Origin: Blastococcus sp. TF02-09
GTDB lineage: Bacteria; Actinomycetota; Actinomycetes; Mycobacteriales; Geodermatophilaceae
Assembly: GCF_003319105.1 (NCBI RefSeq)
Contig: NZ_QOHH01000003.1
Location: forward strand, 310,001-374,000
Direction of reading: 5' to 3'
DNA length: 64,000 nt
The position numbers and the translations under genes are program-made. Under the pieces are notes generated by a model that made no database searches, was not told where the DNA came from, and was given only the letters and a program-made list of their open reading frames with translations. Shown here piece by piece: positions 26,274 through 36,285 of the stretch (positions are counted from its first letter, which is position 1; every line of letters begins with the position of its first letter).

Positions 26274-27785
26274 GTGCCGCCGACGATCACCGCCACCGAC
26301 CAGCCCCTCGAGAAGCTCAGCGCCGACGCCGTCGTCGTCGCGGTGGGCAAGGGCCCCGACGGTCCGCTGCCGACTCCCGGGGCCGAGGCCGTCGACCGGC
26401 TGCTCGGTGGCCGGCTGTTCGCCGCGCTGGCCGACCTCGGCGCCCGCGGGGGCGAGGACGAGGTCACCCGGCTGGCGTCCTTCGGCCAGGGCCCTTTCCC
26501 GGTCGTCGCCGTGACCGGCCTCGGCGCACCCGGTGCCGACGGCGGCTACACCCCCGAGGCGGTCCGCCGGGCGGCCGGTGCGGCCAGCCGCGCGCTCAAG
26601 GGACGGGGTTCGCTGGTGACCCTGCTGGCCGCCGTCGGTGGCGCGCCCGACGCCGAGCGGCTGCACGCCGTCGGCGAGGGCTCGCTGCTGGGCGCCTACG
26701 AGTTCACCGCCTACAAGTCCGACCTGCCTGCGAACCGGCCGCTGCCGCCGCAGCAGATCACCGTCGTCGTCCCCGGCACCAGCGAGGCCGAGACGGCGCT
26801 GCGCCGGGCCCGCGCCGTCGCCGACGCCGTCGCCCTCGTGCGCGACCTGGTGAACACCCCGCCCAACGACCTCTACCCGGCGGAGATGGCCGCCCGCGGC
26901 GCGGCCGCCGGCGAGAAGCTCGGGCTGACCGCGGAGATCCTCGACGAGGAGGCGCTGGCCACCGGCGGCTACGGCGGCATCCTCGCCGTCGGCTCGGGCT
27001 CCACCCGCAAGCCCCGGCTGCTGCGCCTGACCTACACCGGCACCGGCGCCCGCAAGAAGGTCGCGCTGGTCGGCAAGGGCATCACCTTCGACAGCGGCGG
27101 CATCTCGATCAAGCCCGCCGCGAAGATGGAGGACATGAAGAGCGACATGGCCGGAGCCGCGGCCGTGATCGCCACCGTCTGCCTGGTCGCCCAGCTCGGG
27201 CTGCCCGTCGAGGTCACCGCCACCGTGCCCATGGCCGAGAACCTGCCCAGCGGGAGCGCCTACCGGCCGGCCGATGTCATCACCTTCCGCAACGGCAAGA
27301 AGGCCGAGATCACCAACACCGACGCCGAGGGCCGCGTCGTGCTGGCCGACGCCATCGCGCGGGCCGCCGAGGACCGTCCGGACGCCCTGCTGGAGACCTC
27401 GACGCTCACCGGCGCCCAGATGGTCGCGCTGGGCGCCCGCACCGCCGGCGTCATGGGCTCGGACGACCTACGCGACGCCGTCATCGCCGCGTCGCAGCGG
27501 GCGGGTGAGTCGATGTGGCCGATGCCGCTCCCGCCGGAGCTCCGTCGCGGGCTGGACAGCCCCGTGGCCGACTTCGTCAACGCCAACGCCGACCGGATGG
27601 GCGGCATGCTGGTCGGTGGGCACTTCCTCAAGGAGTTCGTGCCGGCGGACCTGCCGTGGGCGCACATCGACATCGCGGGCCCGAGCTACAACACCGGCGG
27701 GCCGTGGGGCTACACGCTCAAGGGCGGCACCGGCGTCCCCGTGCGCACCCTGCTCGCCACCATCGAGGCCCTCATCGCGGAGTGA
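26274..27785 (+). CDS. Leucyl aminopeptidase (M17)
   Basis: A 503-residue cytosolic M17 aminopeptidase with an N-terminal macro-like domain and a C-terminal catalytic domain. Metal and catalytic residues are in [17 protein letters not shown] (Lys, Asp), MKSDMAGAA (Asp) and the signature [13 protein letters not shown] (Asp, Glu, Arg). It releases N-terminal residues from peptides, probably with two metal ions in a hexamer. In mycobacteria the orthologue (PepB) has the same neighbours. GTG start, leaderless from the adjacent TAGGCT box. Confidence 0.93.
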   Translation: MPPTITATDQPLEKLSADAVVVAVGKGPDGPLPTPGAEAVDRLLGGRLFAALADLGARGGEDEVTRLASFGQGPFPVVAVTGLGAPGADGGYTPEAVRRAAGAASRALKGRGSLVTLLAAVGGAPDAERLHAVGEGSLLGAYEFTAYKSDLPANRPLPPQQITVVVPGTSEAETALRRARAVADAVALVRDLVNTPPNDLYPAEMAARGAAAGEKLGLTAEILDEEALATGGYGGILAVGSGSTRKPRLLRLTYTGTGARKKVALVGKGITFDSGGISIKPAAKMEDMKSDMAGAAAVIATVCLVAQLGLPVEVTATVPMAENLPSGSAYRPADVITFRNGKKAEITNTDAEGRVVLADAIARAAEDRPDALLETSTLTGAQMVALGARTAGVMGSDDLRDAVIAASQRAGESMWPMPLPPELRRGLDSPVADFVNANADRMGGMLVGGHFLKEFVPADLPWAHIDIAGPSYNTGGPWGYTLKGGTGVPVRTLLATIEALIAE

Positions 27786-27790
27786 CCCCC

Positions 27791-27870
27791 GCTGGGATCA
27801 GGTGACCTGATCCCAGCGCGTCCTCCCTCACGGCACACGGTGAGGGAGGACGCCGCGCGGTGAGGGAGGA
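27791..27870. terminator. Composite terminator: palindrome plus tgagggagga repeats
   Basis: A 27-nt palindrome (27791-27817, 13-bp arms around one base) is followed by tcctccctca (27821-27830) and two direct copies of its complement tgagggagga (27841-27850 and 27860-27869). Either copy can pair with the first arm, giving two mutually exclusive hairpins. It lies between convergent genes and probably ends both. Confidence 0.7.
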
Positions 27871-27880
27871 CGGCGCCGGC

Positions 27881-28234
27881 CTACGACCCCTTGTTGCGCG
27901 ACGACCAGTCGCGCATGCGTTGGGGGTAGCCGGTGACCTGGGCGTCGTAGACCGGGATCGACAGGTCGCGGGAGAGCTTGCGGGCGACGTCGGGGCCGGC
28001 GATGCGCCGTCGGGTCCACTCGCCGTCGGCCGCCACCAGCACGATCGTTGTCTCGGTGACCGCGGTGCGGGGCTCGACGTAGCCCTCGACGCCGCGGCGC
28101 GACGCGACGAACTGCTCCAGGTGTGCGAGGTCGTTGCGCTGCGAGCCGCGGTCCAAGGTTCCGCCGCGTCCGGCGCCCCTGGAGCGGCCCGGGCGTGGGC
28201 GCCCCCGGCCGCGCAGCCGGTCGAACAGCCCCAT
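27881..28234 (-). CDS. Conserved hypothetical protein
   Basis: A 117-residue protein with a basic, Gly/Arg-rich start ([20 protein letters not shown]) and a mixed alpha/beta remainder (HLEQFVASRRGVEGYVEPRTAVTETTIVLVAADGEWTRRRIAGPDVARKLSRDLSIPVYDAQVTGYPQRMRDWS). No motif I recognise as catalytic. I have seen similar proteins upstream of lpd in other actinobacteria, where they are unannotated. Divergent from lpd, so a shared promoter region at 28235-28383 is likely. Confidence 0.6.
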   Translation of the reverse strand: MGLFDRLRGRGRPRPGRSRGAGRGGTLDRGSQRNDLAHLEQFVASRRGVEGYVEPRTAVTETTIVLVAADGEWTRRRIAGPDVARKLSRDLSIPVYDAQVTGYPQRMRDWSSRNKGS

Positions 28235-28383
28235 GGCGCATCTCCCGTCGTCGGTCCCGTGATCATCGGCACGCTCGGGAAGGCAACGGCGCTCCCGGCC
28301 GCGTCGTTCCCGGAGTGGCAGGATGGACCCGAGGCCCCGCCCGCTCGAGCGAGGCCAGCCATCGCACCTGAGGAGCAGTCCAC

Positions 28384-29763
28384 GTGAGCGCACCCACCTC
28401 CCCCGCCGACCTGGTCATCCTCGGCGGTGGCTCGGGTGGCTACGCCGCAGCGTTCCGCGCCTCGGAGCTCGGCCTGAACGTCGTCCTCATCGAGAAGGAC
28501 AAGGTCGGCGGCACCTGCCTGCACCGAGGCTGCATCCCGACCAAGGCCCTGCTGCACGCCGGCGAGGTGGCCGACCTCGCCCGCGAGGGCGAGCAGTTCG
28601 GCGTGAAGACCTCGCTGGCCGGCATCGACATGGACGGCGTCAACAACTACAAGAACGGCGTCATCGCCAAGCTCTACAAGGGCCTGCAGGGTCTGGTGAA
28701 GGCCCGCAAGATCACCTACGTCGAGGGCGAGGGCCGGCTCACCTCCCCCACCACCGTCGAGGTGAACGGCCAGACCTACGAGGGCAAGCACATCCTGCTG
28801 GCCACCGGCTCCTACGCCCGCAGCCTGCCCGGCCTGGACATCGACGGCACCAAGGTCATCACCAGCGACCACGCCCTGAACCTCGACCGGGTGCCGAGCT
28901 CGGCGATCATCCTGGGCGGCGGCGTCATCGGGTGCGAGTTCGCCAGCGCGTGGAAGTCCTTCGGCGTCGACGTCACCATCGTCGAGGCGCTGCCGCACCT
29001 GGTGCCGCTCGAGGACGAGTCGGCGTCCAAGCTGCTGGAGCGGGCGTTCCGCCGTCGCAAGATCGCCTTCGAGCTGGGCAGCCGTTTCTCCGGCGTCCAG
29101 CACACCGAGAACGGCGTCAAGGTCTCCCTGGAGAACGGCAAGGAGATCGAGGCCGAGCTGCTGCTCGTGGCCGTCGGTCGCGGGCCGGTCAGCTCGGGCC
29201 TGGGCTACGAGGAGGCCGGGGTCGCCATGGACCGCGGCTACGTCCTCGTCGACGAGTACTGCCGCACCAACGTCCCGACGATCTCCGCGGTCGGCGACCT
29301 CATCCCCACCCTGCAGCTGGCGCACGTCGGCTTCGGCGAGGGCATCCTCGTGGCCGAGCGGGTCGCCGGGCTGGAGCCCGCCCCGATCGACTACGCCGGC
29401 GTCCCCCGCATCACCTACTCCGACCCCGAGGTCGCCTCGGTCGGCCTCACCGAGGCGCAGGCCAAGGAGCGCTACGGCGACGTCACGACCCTCACCTACG
29501 ACCTCGCCGGCAACGGCCGCAGCCAGATCCTCAAGACCACCGGCGCGGTGAAGCTGATCCAGGCACCCGACGGTCCCGTCGTGGGCATCCACATGGTCGG
29601 CAGCCGGGTCGGCGAGCTCATCGCCGAGGCGCAGCTCATCTACAACTGGGAGGCCGAGGCCGACGACGTCGCCAGCCTCATCCACCCGCACCCGACCCAG
29701 AGCGAGGCGCTCGGCGAGGCCCACCTGGCCCTCGCCGGCAAGCCGCTGCACGTGCACGGCTGA
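28384..29763 (+). CDS. lpdA: Dihydrolipoyl dehydrogenase
   Basis: A 459-residue E3 flavoprotein that reoxidises dihydrolipoyl groups with NAD+. It has FAD-binding [20 protein letters not shown], redox disulfide [15 protein letters not shown] (C-x4-C), NAD-binding [16 protein letters not shown], and the C-terminal interface His-Glu-like [14 protein letters not shown]. It precedes the E2 gene by 47 nt, so the pair serves 2-oxo acid dehydrogenase complexes. An RBS (AGGAG) lies upstream of the GTG. Confidence 0.95.
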   Translation: MSAPTSPADLVILGGGSGGYAAAFRASELGLNVVLIEKDKVGGTCLHRGCIPTKALLHAGEVADLAREGEQFGVKTSLAGIDMDGVNNYKNGVIAKLYKGLQGLVKARKITYVEGEGRLTSPTTVEVNGQTYEGKHILLATGSYARSLPGLDIDGTKVITSDHALNLDRVPSSAIILGGGVIGCEFASAWKSFGVDVTIVEALPHLVPLEDESASKLLERAFRRRKIAFELGSRFSGVQHTENGVKVSLENGKEIEAELLLVAVGRGPVSSGLGYEEAGVAMDRGYVLVDEYCRTNVPTISAVGDLIPTLQLAHVGFGEGILVAERVAGLEPAPIDYAGVPRITYSDPEVASVGLTEAQAKERYGDVTTLTYDLAGNGRSQILKTTGAVKLIQAPDGPVVGIHMVGSRVGELIAEAQLIYNWEAEADDVASLIHPHPTQSEALGEAHLALAGKPLHVHG

Positions 29764-29810
29764 TCGACCACCACCCCATCCCGCACAGCGCCAGAAGGAG
29801 CACTGCCCCG

Positions 29811-31685
29811 ATGCCGACGTCCGTCACCATGCCCGCCCTGGGCGAGAGCGTCACCGAGGGCACGGTCACCCGCTGGCTCAAGCAGGAGGGTGAGCAGGTC
29901 GAGGTCGACGAGCCCCTCCTGGAGGTGTCGACCGACAAGGTCGACACCGAGATCCCGTCGCCCGCCGCCGGCGTGCTGACCAAGATACTGGTCGCCGAGG
30001 ACGAGACCGTCGACGTCGGCGCCGAGCTCGCCGTCATCGGTGGGGACGGCGACGGGACCGGGGACGGCGGCGGCCAGGCCGCTCCCCCGGCCTCCGCCGA
30101 GGACGCCGACAGCACGCCGCAGACCCCCGACCAGCAGGTCGAGGACGCCGCACCCGAGCCGTCCGCACCGCAGCAGCAGGAGCCCCCGGCCGCACCGGCG
30201 GACGGCGGTTCCGGTGGGGGCGGCGGCGAGGGCACCCCGGTGACCATGCCGGCGCTCGGCGAGAGCGTCACCGAGGGCACCGTCACCCGCTGGCTCAAGG
30301 CCGTGGGCGACGAGGTCACCGCCGACGAGCCGCTGCTGGAGGTCTCGACCGACAAGGTCGACACCGAGATCCCCGCACCGGTCAGCGGCACGCTGCTCGA
30401 GATCACCGTGAACGAGGACGAGACCGTCGACGTCGGCGCGCAGCTGGCCGTCATCGGCTCGGGCTCCGGCGGCGGTTCCGCCCCCGCACCGGCCGCCTCC
30501 GCGCCGGCGGCCCCTGCTCAGGAGGCGCCGGCCCAGGAGGCACCGCAGCAGGCACCCGCCGAGGAGAAGCCGCAGGCCGCACCCGCGGCGAAGCCGGCCA
30601 CGACGGCGACCGCCCAGCCCGGCGGCGACTACGGCGCCAGCGGTGCCCAGCCCGCCGCCTCCCCGACCTCCGCGCCCGCACCGCAGGTGGCGCCGCAGGC
30701 CCCGGCCAGTCAGTCCTCGGGCGGCCAGCAGGCTTCCGGTGGCGACGGCGGCACCTACGTCACCCCGCTGGTGCGCCGGCTCGCGGCCGAGCGCGGCGTG
30801 GACCTCTCCTCGGTCACCGGCAGCGGTGTCGGTGGCCGGATCCGCAAGCAGGACGTCCTCGCCGCCGCGGAGAAGGCCTCCGCCCCGGCCCCGGCTGCTG
30901 CGGCGCCCGCCGCCGGTGGCGCCACGACCCCGTCGCCGGCCGCCACGCCGGACACCACGCTGCGGGGCCGCACGGAGAAGATGTCGCGGCTGCGGACGGT
31001 CATCGCGAAGCGGATGGTCGAGTCGCTGCAGGTCAGCGCCCAGCTGACGACCGTCGTCGAGGTGGACGTCACCCGCATCGCACACCTGCGGCAGCAGGCC
31101 AAGGGCGACTTCGAGGCCCGCGAGGGCGTCAAGCTGTCCTTCCTGCCGTTCTTCGCCAAGGCCGCCGTCGAGGCGCTCAAGGCGCACCCCTCGGTGAACT
31201 CCTCGGTCGACCAGGAGGCGGGCACCGTCACCTACCACGACACCGAGAACCTCGGGGTGGCGGTGGACACCGAGCGCGGTCTGCTGGTGCCGGTCATCCA
31301 CGACGCCGGCGACCTGAGCCTCGGCGGGTTCGCGCGCAAGATCGCGGATCTCGCGCAGCGCACGCGGTCGAACAAGATCACGCCGGACGAGCTCGGTGGC
31401 GGCACCTTCACGCTGACCAACACCGGCAGCCGGGGCGCGCTGTTCGACACGCCGATCATCAACCAGCCGCAGGTGGCGATCCTCGGCGTGGGCTCGGTCG
31501 TCAAGCGTCCGGTGGTCATGGAGGACGACGAGCTCGGCGAGGTCATCGCCGTCCGCTCGATGGCCTACCTGGCGCTGACCTACGACCACCGCATCGTCGA
31601 CGGCGCCGACGCCGCCCGGTTCCTCACCACGGTGAAGGAGCGGCTGGAGGCCGGCCAGTTCCACGGCGAGCTCGGCCTCGCCTGA
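29811..31685 (+). CDS. sucB: Dihydrolipoamide acyltransferase (E2) with two lipoyl domains
   Basis: A 624-residue E2. Two near-identical lipoyl domains (about residues 1-78 and 142-220) each carry the lipoylated Lys in STDKVDTE. Long Ala/Pro/Gln linkers separate them from the E3-binding domain ([37 protein letters not shown], about 320-357) and the catalytic domain with [16 protein letters not shown]. In actinobacteria the orthologue (DlaT/SucB) serves pyruvate dehydrogenase, and the oxoglutarate E2 activity sits in the KGD/OdhA fusion, so 'sucB' follows common annotation and dlaT may be more accurate. The ATG follows AGAAGGAG. Ends at a strong terminator. Confidence 0.93.
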   Translation: MPTSVTMPALGESVTEGTVTRWLKQEGEQVEVDEPLLEVSTDKVDTEIPSPAAGVLTKILVAEDETVDVGAELAVIGGDGDGTGDGGGQAAPPASAEDADSTPQTPDQQVEDAAPEPSAPQQQEPPAAPADGGSGGGGGEGTPVTMPALGESVTEGTVTRWLKAVGDEVTADEPLLEVSTDKVDTEIPAPVSGTLLEITVNEDETVDVGAQLAVIGSGSGGGSAPAPAASAPAAPAQEAPAQEAPQQAPAEEKPQAAPAAKPATTATAQPGGDYGASGAQPAASPTSAPAPQVAPQAPASQSSGGQQASGGDGGTYVTPLVRRLAAERGVDLSSVTGSGVGGRIRKQDVLAAAEKASAPAPAAAAPAAGGATTPSPAATPDTTLRGRTEKMSRLRTVIAKRMVESLQVSAQLTTVVEVDVTRIAHLRQQAKGDFEAREGVKLSFLPFFAKAAVEALKAHPSVNSSVDQEAGTVTYHDTENLGVAVDTERGLLVPVIHDAGDLSLGGFARKIADLAQRTRSNKITPDELGGGTFTLTNTGSRGALFDTPIINQPQVAILGVGSVVKRPVVMEDDELGEVIAVRSMAYLALTYDHRIVDGADAARFLTTVKERLEAGQFHGELGLA

Positions 31686-31698
31686 GGGAACACCTCGA

Positions 31699-31730
31699 TC
31701 AGGGCCCCGGCTGCCACGCCGGGGCCCTGA
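31699..31730 (+). terminator. Stem-loop terminator after the E2 gene
   Basis: A perfect 13-bp stem (31699-31711 with 31718-31730) closes a 6-nt loop, 14 nt beyond the stop of the E2 gene and 31 nt before the next start. Confidence 0.75.
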
Positions 31731-31761
31731 CCGCGTCCGGGGGGACCGAAGGAGGTAGTTC

Positions 31762-32670
31762 GTGAAGATCGCCGTGGCCGGAGCCTCCGGCCTCATCGGG
31801 GGCGCGCTGGTACCCGCCCTGCGCGCTGACGGGCACGAGGTGCTCCAGCTCGTGCGCCGCACCCCGCGGACCGCGGAGGAGCACCGCTGGGACCCCCAGC
31901 ACCGCAGGATCGACCCCGCCGTGCTGGGCGACGTCGACGCGGTGATCAACCTCGCCGGCGCCCCGATCCGGCCGCGCCCCTGGACCCGCGGCTACCGGCA
32001 CGAGCTGGTCACCAGCCGGCTGGATGCGACGGCGACGATCAGCCAGGCGCTCGCCGCCGCGGCGACGGCGGACCCCTCGCGGCCGCGGGTGCTGCTCAAC
32101 GCCTCGGGCATCGGCTACTACGGCGACACCGGCCCGGCGGAGATCCGCGAGGGCGCCCCTCCCGGCGATGACTTCCTCGCCCGGCTGTGCGTCCGGTGGG
32201 AGGAGGCCACCGCCGCGGCCGCCGACGCCGGCGTCCGCGTGGTCCTGCTGCGCACCGGCCTGGTGCTGGGCCCCGGCGCGATGCTGGTGAAGGTGCTCGG
32301 GCTGGTCTTCCGGCTCGGGCTGGGTGGCCGGCTCGGCTCGGGCCGCCAGTACTGGCCCTGGATCGGTCTGGACGACGAGATCGGGGCCATGCGGCACCTG
32401 CTCACCGCCGACGTCTCCGGCCCGGTGAACCTGACCGCCCCCGACCCGGTGACCAACGCCGAGTTCACCCGCGTCCTCGGCCGGGTGCTGCACCGGCCCA
32501 CCCCGCTGCCGGTGCCCGCCGTCGCGGTCTCCGTGGGGCTGGGCGAGTTCGGCCGGTCCAGCGTCATCGGTGGGCAGCGGGCGCTCCCGGCGAAGCTGCT
32601 CGAGTCGGGCTACGTCTTCACCGACACCGACCTCGAGGCCACCCTGCGGAAGGCGCTGGACCGCGGCTGA
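31762..32670 (+). CDS. TIGR01777 family NAD-dependent epimerase/dehydratase
   Basis: A 302-residue extended SDR. The nucleotide motif is VAGASGLIGGALVPALRADGHEV, the family feature INLAGAPI follows, and the active-site region is LLNASGIGYYGDTG (Tyr in YYG). A C-terminal DUF1731-like part (VLHRPTPLPVPAVAVSVGLGEF, ALPAKLLESGYVFTDTDLEATLRKAL) completes the TIGR01777/YfcH architecture. Substrate unknown. The GTG start follows AGGAGG. In M. tuberculosis the orthologue lies between dlaT and lipB (Rv2216), as here. Confidence 0.88.
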   Translation: MKIAVAGASGLIGGALVPALRADGHEVLQLVRRTPRTAEEHRWDPQHRRIDPAVLGDVDAVINLAGAPIRPRPWTRGYRHELVTSRLDATATISQALAAAATADPSRPRVLLNASGIGYYGDTGPAEIREGAPPGDDFLARLCVRWEEATAAAADAGVRVVLLRTGLVLGPGAMLVKVLGLVFRLGLGGRLGSGRQYWPWIGLDDEIGAMRHLLTADVSGPVNLTAPDPVTNAEFTRVLGRVLHRPTPLPVPAVAVSVGLGEFGRSSVIGGQRALPAKLLESGYVFTDTDLEATLRKALDRG

Positions 32671-32680
32671 GCGGGCCGCC

Positions 32681-34249
32681 TCAGCCCAGCCGCTGCGCGC
32701 TCTCCAGCCGCCAGCCGGCCGGGTCCCGCACCAGCACCACCTGCACCGGGGTGACCGGACGCGCGGGCTCCGTCCGCACGGCCGGTCCGTCGGGCCGGTC
32801 GGCGGCCACCACCTCGTAGGCGGCCCAGCCATCGGAGAGCCGGAGCTCCACGCGGTCGGCCGACCGGGACACCACGACGACGTCGGCCACCGTGGGCGCG
32901 AACCCGCGCAGCCGCTCCCCCGCCGCGGCCAGGCTGCGGGCGTGTGCCTCGTCGGCGGCCCGCTGCGGGCTGCCGTCGGCCCACACGGCGTCGAGCAGCT
33001 CCGCCGAGGCGGTGGCGAACGCCTGCGCCCGGGTGCCGTACAACCCGGTGACGACGGCCGCCCACTCCTCCGCGGAGCCCGGCTCCGCCGGCGTCGGTGC
33101 GGCATCGGCCGGGGCCGTGGCCGTGCCCGGTGCGGTCGGAGCGGGCGCGGTGACCGCCGCGACGGCGGTGCCCGGCTCGTCCCCGCTCCCCCAGGAGACG
33201 GCGAGCCACGCGGTGAGCGCCACGACCACGAGCGCCGTCGCGGTGCCGACAAGGACGCGCAACGGCACCGCCGGCCGGTGGTCGGCCAGGACGGCGCGCC
33301 AGCGGTCCAGCCGGCCGGGCGGCTCCACCACGACCGGAGCGGGGCGCGGGCGTCGTCCCGGCACGACGTGGGTGAGCTCGGTGCGCGGATCGGCGCCGCG
33401 ACCCGGCACCGCCCCCGGTGTCAGGGCCACCGGCTCCGGGCGGCAGGCGTGCCGCAGGTCGAGGGCGAAGGCGGCGGCGGACCCGCGGTCGTGCGGATCG
33501 GCCGACAGCCCCCGGCCGATGACCTCGAGCAGTGCGGGCGGGGCGTCGGGAGCGAGCTCGGCGAGATCGGGCAGGTGCCCGTGCGCCGCCACGACCAGCG
33601 TGTCCGCGGGGGTGGCCGCGTTCCAGGGCGCGATGCCGGTGAGCGCGTGGAAAGCCGCGGCCGCGACCCCGAAGACGTCGGAGGCCGGCCCCGGCGCGCT
33701 CCCCCGGGCCACCGCCGGGTCGACGTAGGCGGGGGTGACCTCGGCGGCCGCCGTCTCGCCGATGATGCGCCCGACGCCGAGGTCGGTGAGCACCGGGCGG
33801 CCCTCGGCGGTGAAGACGATGTTGCCCGGTGAGAGGTCGCCGTGGACGACGCCGTGCGCGTGCACGTGGGCCAGCGCCGCGGCGACCGGGGCGCACACCG
33901 TGACCACCTCGCCGGGGCTCAACCGCCCGCGGACCGCCAGCAGCGCGCCGAGGCTCCCGCCCTCCAGCAGGTCCAGCACCAGGGCCACGCGGGGCACCCC
34001 ACCGCGGCGCGGCTGGTGCACGACCTCGACGAGCCGGACCAGGTGCGGGTGGTCGAGCTCGCCCAGCAGCGCGGCCTCCCGGGCCTGCCGCTGCGGCTCG
34101 CCCTCGACCAGGACCTTGACGGCCACCGGCGGACCGCTGCGGCGGGGCACCGCGCGCCACACCTCGCCCGAGCCGCCGCGGCCGAGCAGCTCCTGCACGG
34201 TGTACCCGGGGACGACGGGAGGCGCGGCGACCGGCTCGGCTGCAGGCAT
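32681..34249 (-). CDS. Membrane Ser/Thr protein kinase with atypical HGD/DLG motifs
   Basis: A 522-residue PknB-type kinase. The Gly-rich loop is LLGRGGSGEVWRAV, the ATP lysine is in PVAVKVLVEG, the catalytic loop is HGDLSPGNIVF (HGD instead of HRD) and the metal motif is TDLG (DLG instead of DFG). A juxtamembrane Arg/Pro linker leads to one helix (about residues 330-352) and a C-terminal extracytoplasmic part of about 170 residues. The latter has a Pro/Ala/Thr-rich stalk and a folded end (EEWAAVVTGLYGTRAQAFATASAELL). The catalytic Asp and Lys are present, so activity is possible. TAGGGT lies 6 nt before the ATG, indicating a leaderless transcript. Ligand and targets unknown. Confidence 0.85.
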   Translation of the reverse strand: MPAAEPVAAPPVVPGYTVQELLGRGGSGEVWRAVPRRSGPPVAVKVLVEGEPQRQAREAALLGELDHPHLVRLVEVVHQPRRGGVPRVALVLDLLEGGSLGALLAVRGRLSPGEVVTVCAPVAAALAHVHAHGVVHGDLSPGNIVFTAEGRPVLTDLGVGRIIGETAAAEVTPAYVDPAVARGSAPGPASDVFGVAAAAFHALTGIAPWNAATPADTLVVAAHGHLPDLAELAPDAPPALLEVIGRGLSADPHDRGSAAAFALDLRHACRPEPVALTPGAVPGRGADPRTELTHVVPGRRPRPAPVVVEPPGRLDRWRAVLADHRPAVPLRVLVGTATALVVVALTAWLAVSWGSGDEPGTAVAAVTAPAPTAPGTATAPADAAPTPAEPGSAEEWAAVVTGLYGTRAQAFATASAELLDAVWADGSPQRAADEAHARSLAAAGERLRGFAPTVADVVVVSRSADRVELRLSDGWAAYEVVAADRPDGPAVRTEPARPVTPVQVVLVRDPAGWRLESAQRLG

Positions 34250-34330
34250 GCGGGGACCCTAGGCAGAACGTGCAGCGCCCGTTCCGGTTGTCCACAGGTA
34301 GCCGGCCGCCCCGCTGGCTACGTTGGGGTG

Positions 34331-35575
34331 GTGACGATGCCCGCGCGCGCAGAGGTCGTGGTGATCGGTGCCGGCCTGGCCGGGCTGTCGGTGGCGACCC
34401 GGCTCGCCGCGGCGGGCCGCGACGTCCTCGTGCTGGAGGCCGCCGGGCACGCCGGGGGGCGGCTGACGACCGACCGGGTCGACGGCTTTCTCGTCGACCG
34501 CGGCTTCCAGGTGCTCAACACCGGCTACCCGCGGGCGGCCGACCTGGACCTGGACGCCCTCGAGCTGGGCTGGTTCCTCACCGGCGCCCGCGTGTGGGTC
34601 GACGGCCGGGCGCACCGCGTGCTGGACCCGCGGAGCCGGCCCACGTCGATCGCCGCCACCGCGACCGCACCGATCGGCACCCTCCCCGAGAAGGCGGCGC
34701 TCGCGGCCTTCTCGGTGCGCGCCGGCTTCCTCCCCGTCGAGCGGCTCCGGCAGGCGCCGGACCGCACCGCGGCGGAGGCGCTGCAGCAGGCGGGCCTCGG
34801 CGGCCTCGTGCAGGAGCGCTTCCTGCGCCCGTTCCTCGCCGGGGTGCTGCTCGAGGACCGGCTCGAGACCTCCGGCCACTACCTCGACCTCCTGTGGCGC
34901 AGCTTCGTGCGCGGCCGCATCGGCCTGCCCGCCCGCGGCATGCAGTCGATCGGCCAGCAGCTCGCCGACCGGCTGCCCGAGGGCGCCCTGCACCTGGGCT
35001 GCCGGGTCACCGGCGTGGCGAGCGGGTTGGTCCGCACGACCGACGGTTCCATCGCGGCCGACGCCGTCGTCGTCGCTACCGACCCGGACACCGCTGCCGG
35101 CCTGCTGCCGTCGGTGACCGCGTCGGCCCCGCGGCAGGTCACCACGCACTTGCACGTGCTGCCGGCCTCGCCCTGGGACGACGCATTGCTGGTGCTGGGC
35201 CGGCCGGGCGGGCAGCTGGTCAACAGCGTGGTGCTCACCGACGCCCAGCCCCGCTACAGCCCGGACGGACGGGCGCTGGTCGCGAGCTCCACGCTGGCGC
35301 CCAGCCGGGAGGCCGACGTCCGCGAGGAGGTCGCCCGCGCCCACGGTGTCGCCACCGGGGACCTGGCGCACCTGACCAGCGTCACCGTCCCGGCCGCCCA
35401 GCCCGCCGCCCTCCCGCCGCTGGAGCTGCGCCGACCGGTGGACCTCGGCGACGGGGTGTTCGTCTGCGGCGACCACCGCGACACCCCCTCCATCCAGGGT
35501 GCCCTGGCCAGCGGCGCTCGCACCGCCCGGGCGGTGCTGCGCCACCTGCGGCCGGGCTCCGCGGCCAGCGCCTGA
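34331..35575 (+). CDS. FAD-dependent amine oxidase/phytoene-desaturase-like oxidoreductase
   Basis: A 414-residue flavoprotein of the amine oxidase/protoporphyrinogen oxidase superfamily. The dinucleotide motif VVVIGAGLAGLSVATRLAAAGRDVLVLEA is followed by GGRLTTDRVDGFLVDRGFQVLNTGYP, and the C-terminal FAD contact is VFVCGDHRDTPSIQGALASG. Substrate unknown; similar actinobacterial genes are annotated 'NAD(P)/FAD-dependent oxidoreductase'. The GTG start has TACGTT 6 nt upstream; an ATG two codons later is the alternative. Divergent from the kinase gene. Confidence 0.85.
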   Translation: MTMPARAEVVVIGAGLAGLSVATRLAAAGRDVLVLEAAGHAGGRLTTDRVDGFLVDRGFQVLNTGYPRAADLDLDALELGWFLTGARVWVDGRAHRVLDPRSRPTSIAATATAPIGTLPEKAALAAFSVRAGFLPVERLRQAPDRTAAEALQQAGLGGLVQERFLRPFLAGVLLEDRLETSGHYLDLLWRSFVRGRIGLPARGMQSIGQQLADRLPEGALHLGCRVTGVASGLVRTTDGSIAADAVVVATDPDTAAGLLPSVTASAPRQVTTHLHVLPASPWDDALLVLGRPGGQLVNSVVLTDAQPRYSPDGRALVASSTLAPSREADVREEVARAHGVATGDLAHLTSVTVPAAQPAALPPLELRRPVDLGDGVFVCGDHRDTPSIQGALASGARTARAVLRHLRPGSAASA

Positions 35576-35616
35576 CGCACCGCCCACCCGCGCCCCGGCG
35601 GGCCTAGGCTGGGTCC

Positions 35617-36276
35617 GTGAGCGAGCTGCAGGTGATCCGGGCAGGCGTCGTCCCGTACGAGCAGGCCTGGGAGCTGCAGCGCGAGGTGCACGCCCGCCGG
35701 GTGGCCGGCGAGGGGCCGGACACGCTGCTGCTGCTGGAGCACCCGTCGGTCTACACCGCGGGCAAGCGCACCGAGGCCCACGAGCGGCCGGCCGACGGCA
35801 CCCCCGTGGTCGACGTCGACCGCGGCGGGAAGATCACCTGGCACGGCCCCGGGCAGCTGGTCGGCTACCCGATCGTCGCTCTGCCGGACCCCGTCGACGT
35901 CGTCGCCTACGTGCGCCGGCTCGAGGGCGCGCTCATCGACGTCTGCGCCCGGCTCGGGGTGGCCGCGGGCCGCGTCGAGGGCCGCAGCGGCGTCTGGCTG
36001 CCCGCCGACGAGCCCGGGCGGGGCACCCGTGCCGAGCGCAAGATCGCCGCCATCGGCATCCGCGTCGCGCGCGGGGTGACCATGCACGGCTTCGCCCTGA
36101 ACTGCGACCCCGACCTCGGCGCCTTCGGGGCGATCGTGCCGTGCGGCATCCCGGACGCGGACGTCACGTCGCTCGCGGCCGAGCTCGGCCGCGACGTCCC
36201 GGTGGCCGAGGCGATCGGCCCGGTCGAGCAGGCGATGCGGGCCGTGCTGGCCGGCGTGCCCGCGTCCGCCGGCTGA
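35617..36276 (+). CDS. lipB: Octanoyl-[acyl carrier protein]:protein octanoyltransferase
   Basis: A 219-residue LipB that moves octanoyl from ACP to the lipoyl domains of E2 and H proteins. It has the conserved [39 protein letters not shown] (catalytic Lys in the ERKIAAIG segment) and IVPCGIPD (catalytic Cys in PCGI). The GTG start has TAGGCT exactly 6 nt upstream, a leaderless promoter. LipA, which inserts sulfur in the next step, is 10.7 kb downstream, separated by the leuS-containing insert. Confidence 0.95.
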   Translation: MSELQVIRAGVVPYEQAWELQREVHARRVAGEGPDTLLLLEHPSVYTAGKRTEAHERPADGTPVVDVDRGGKITWHGPGQLVGYPIVALPDPVDVVAYVRRLEGALIDVCARLGVAAGRVEGRSGVWLPADEPGRGTRAERKIAAIGIRVARGVTMHGFALNCDPDLGAFGAIVPCGIPDADVTSLAAELGRDVPVAEAIGPVEQAMRAVLAGVPASAG

Positions 36277-36283
36277 CCGGCGG
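36266..36283. terminator. Short hairpin at the convergent lipB/GNAT ends
   Basis: A 7-bp stem (36266-36272 with 36277-36283) with a 4-nt loop contains the lipB stop codon and ends 2 nt before the GNAT gene stop. It can fold on both strands. Confidence 0.45.
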
Positions 36284-36285
36284 GG

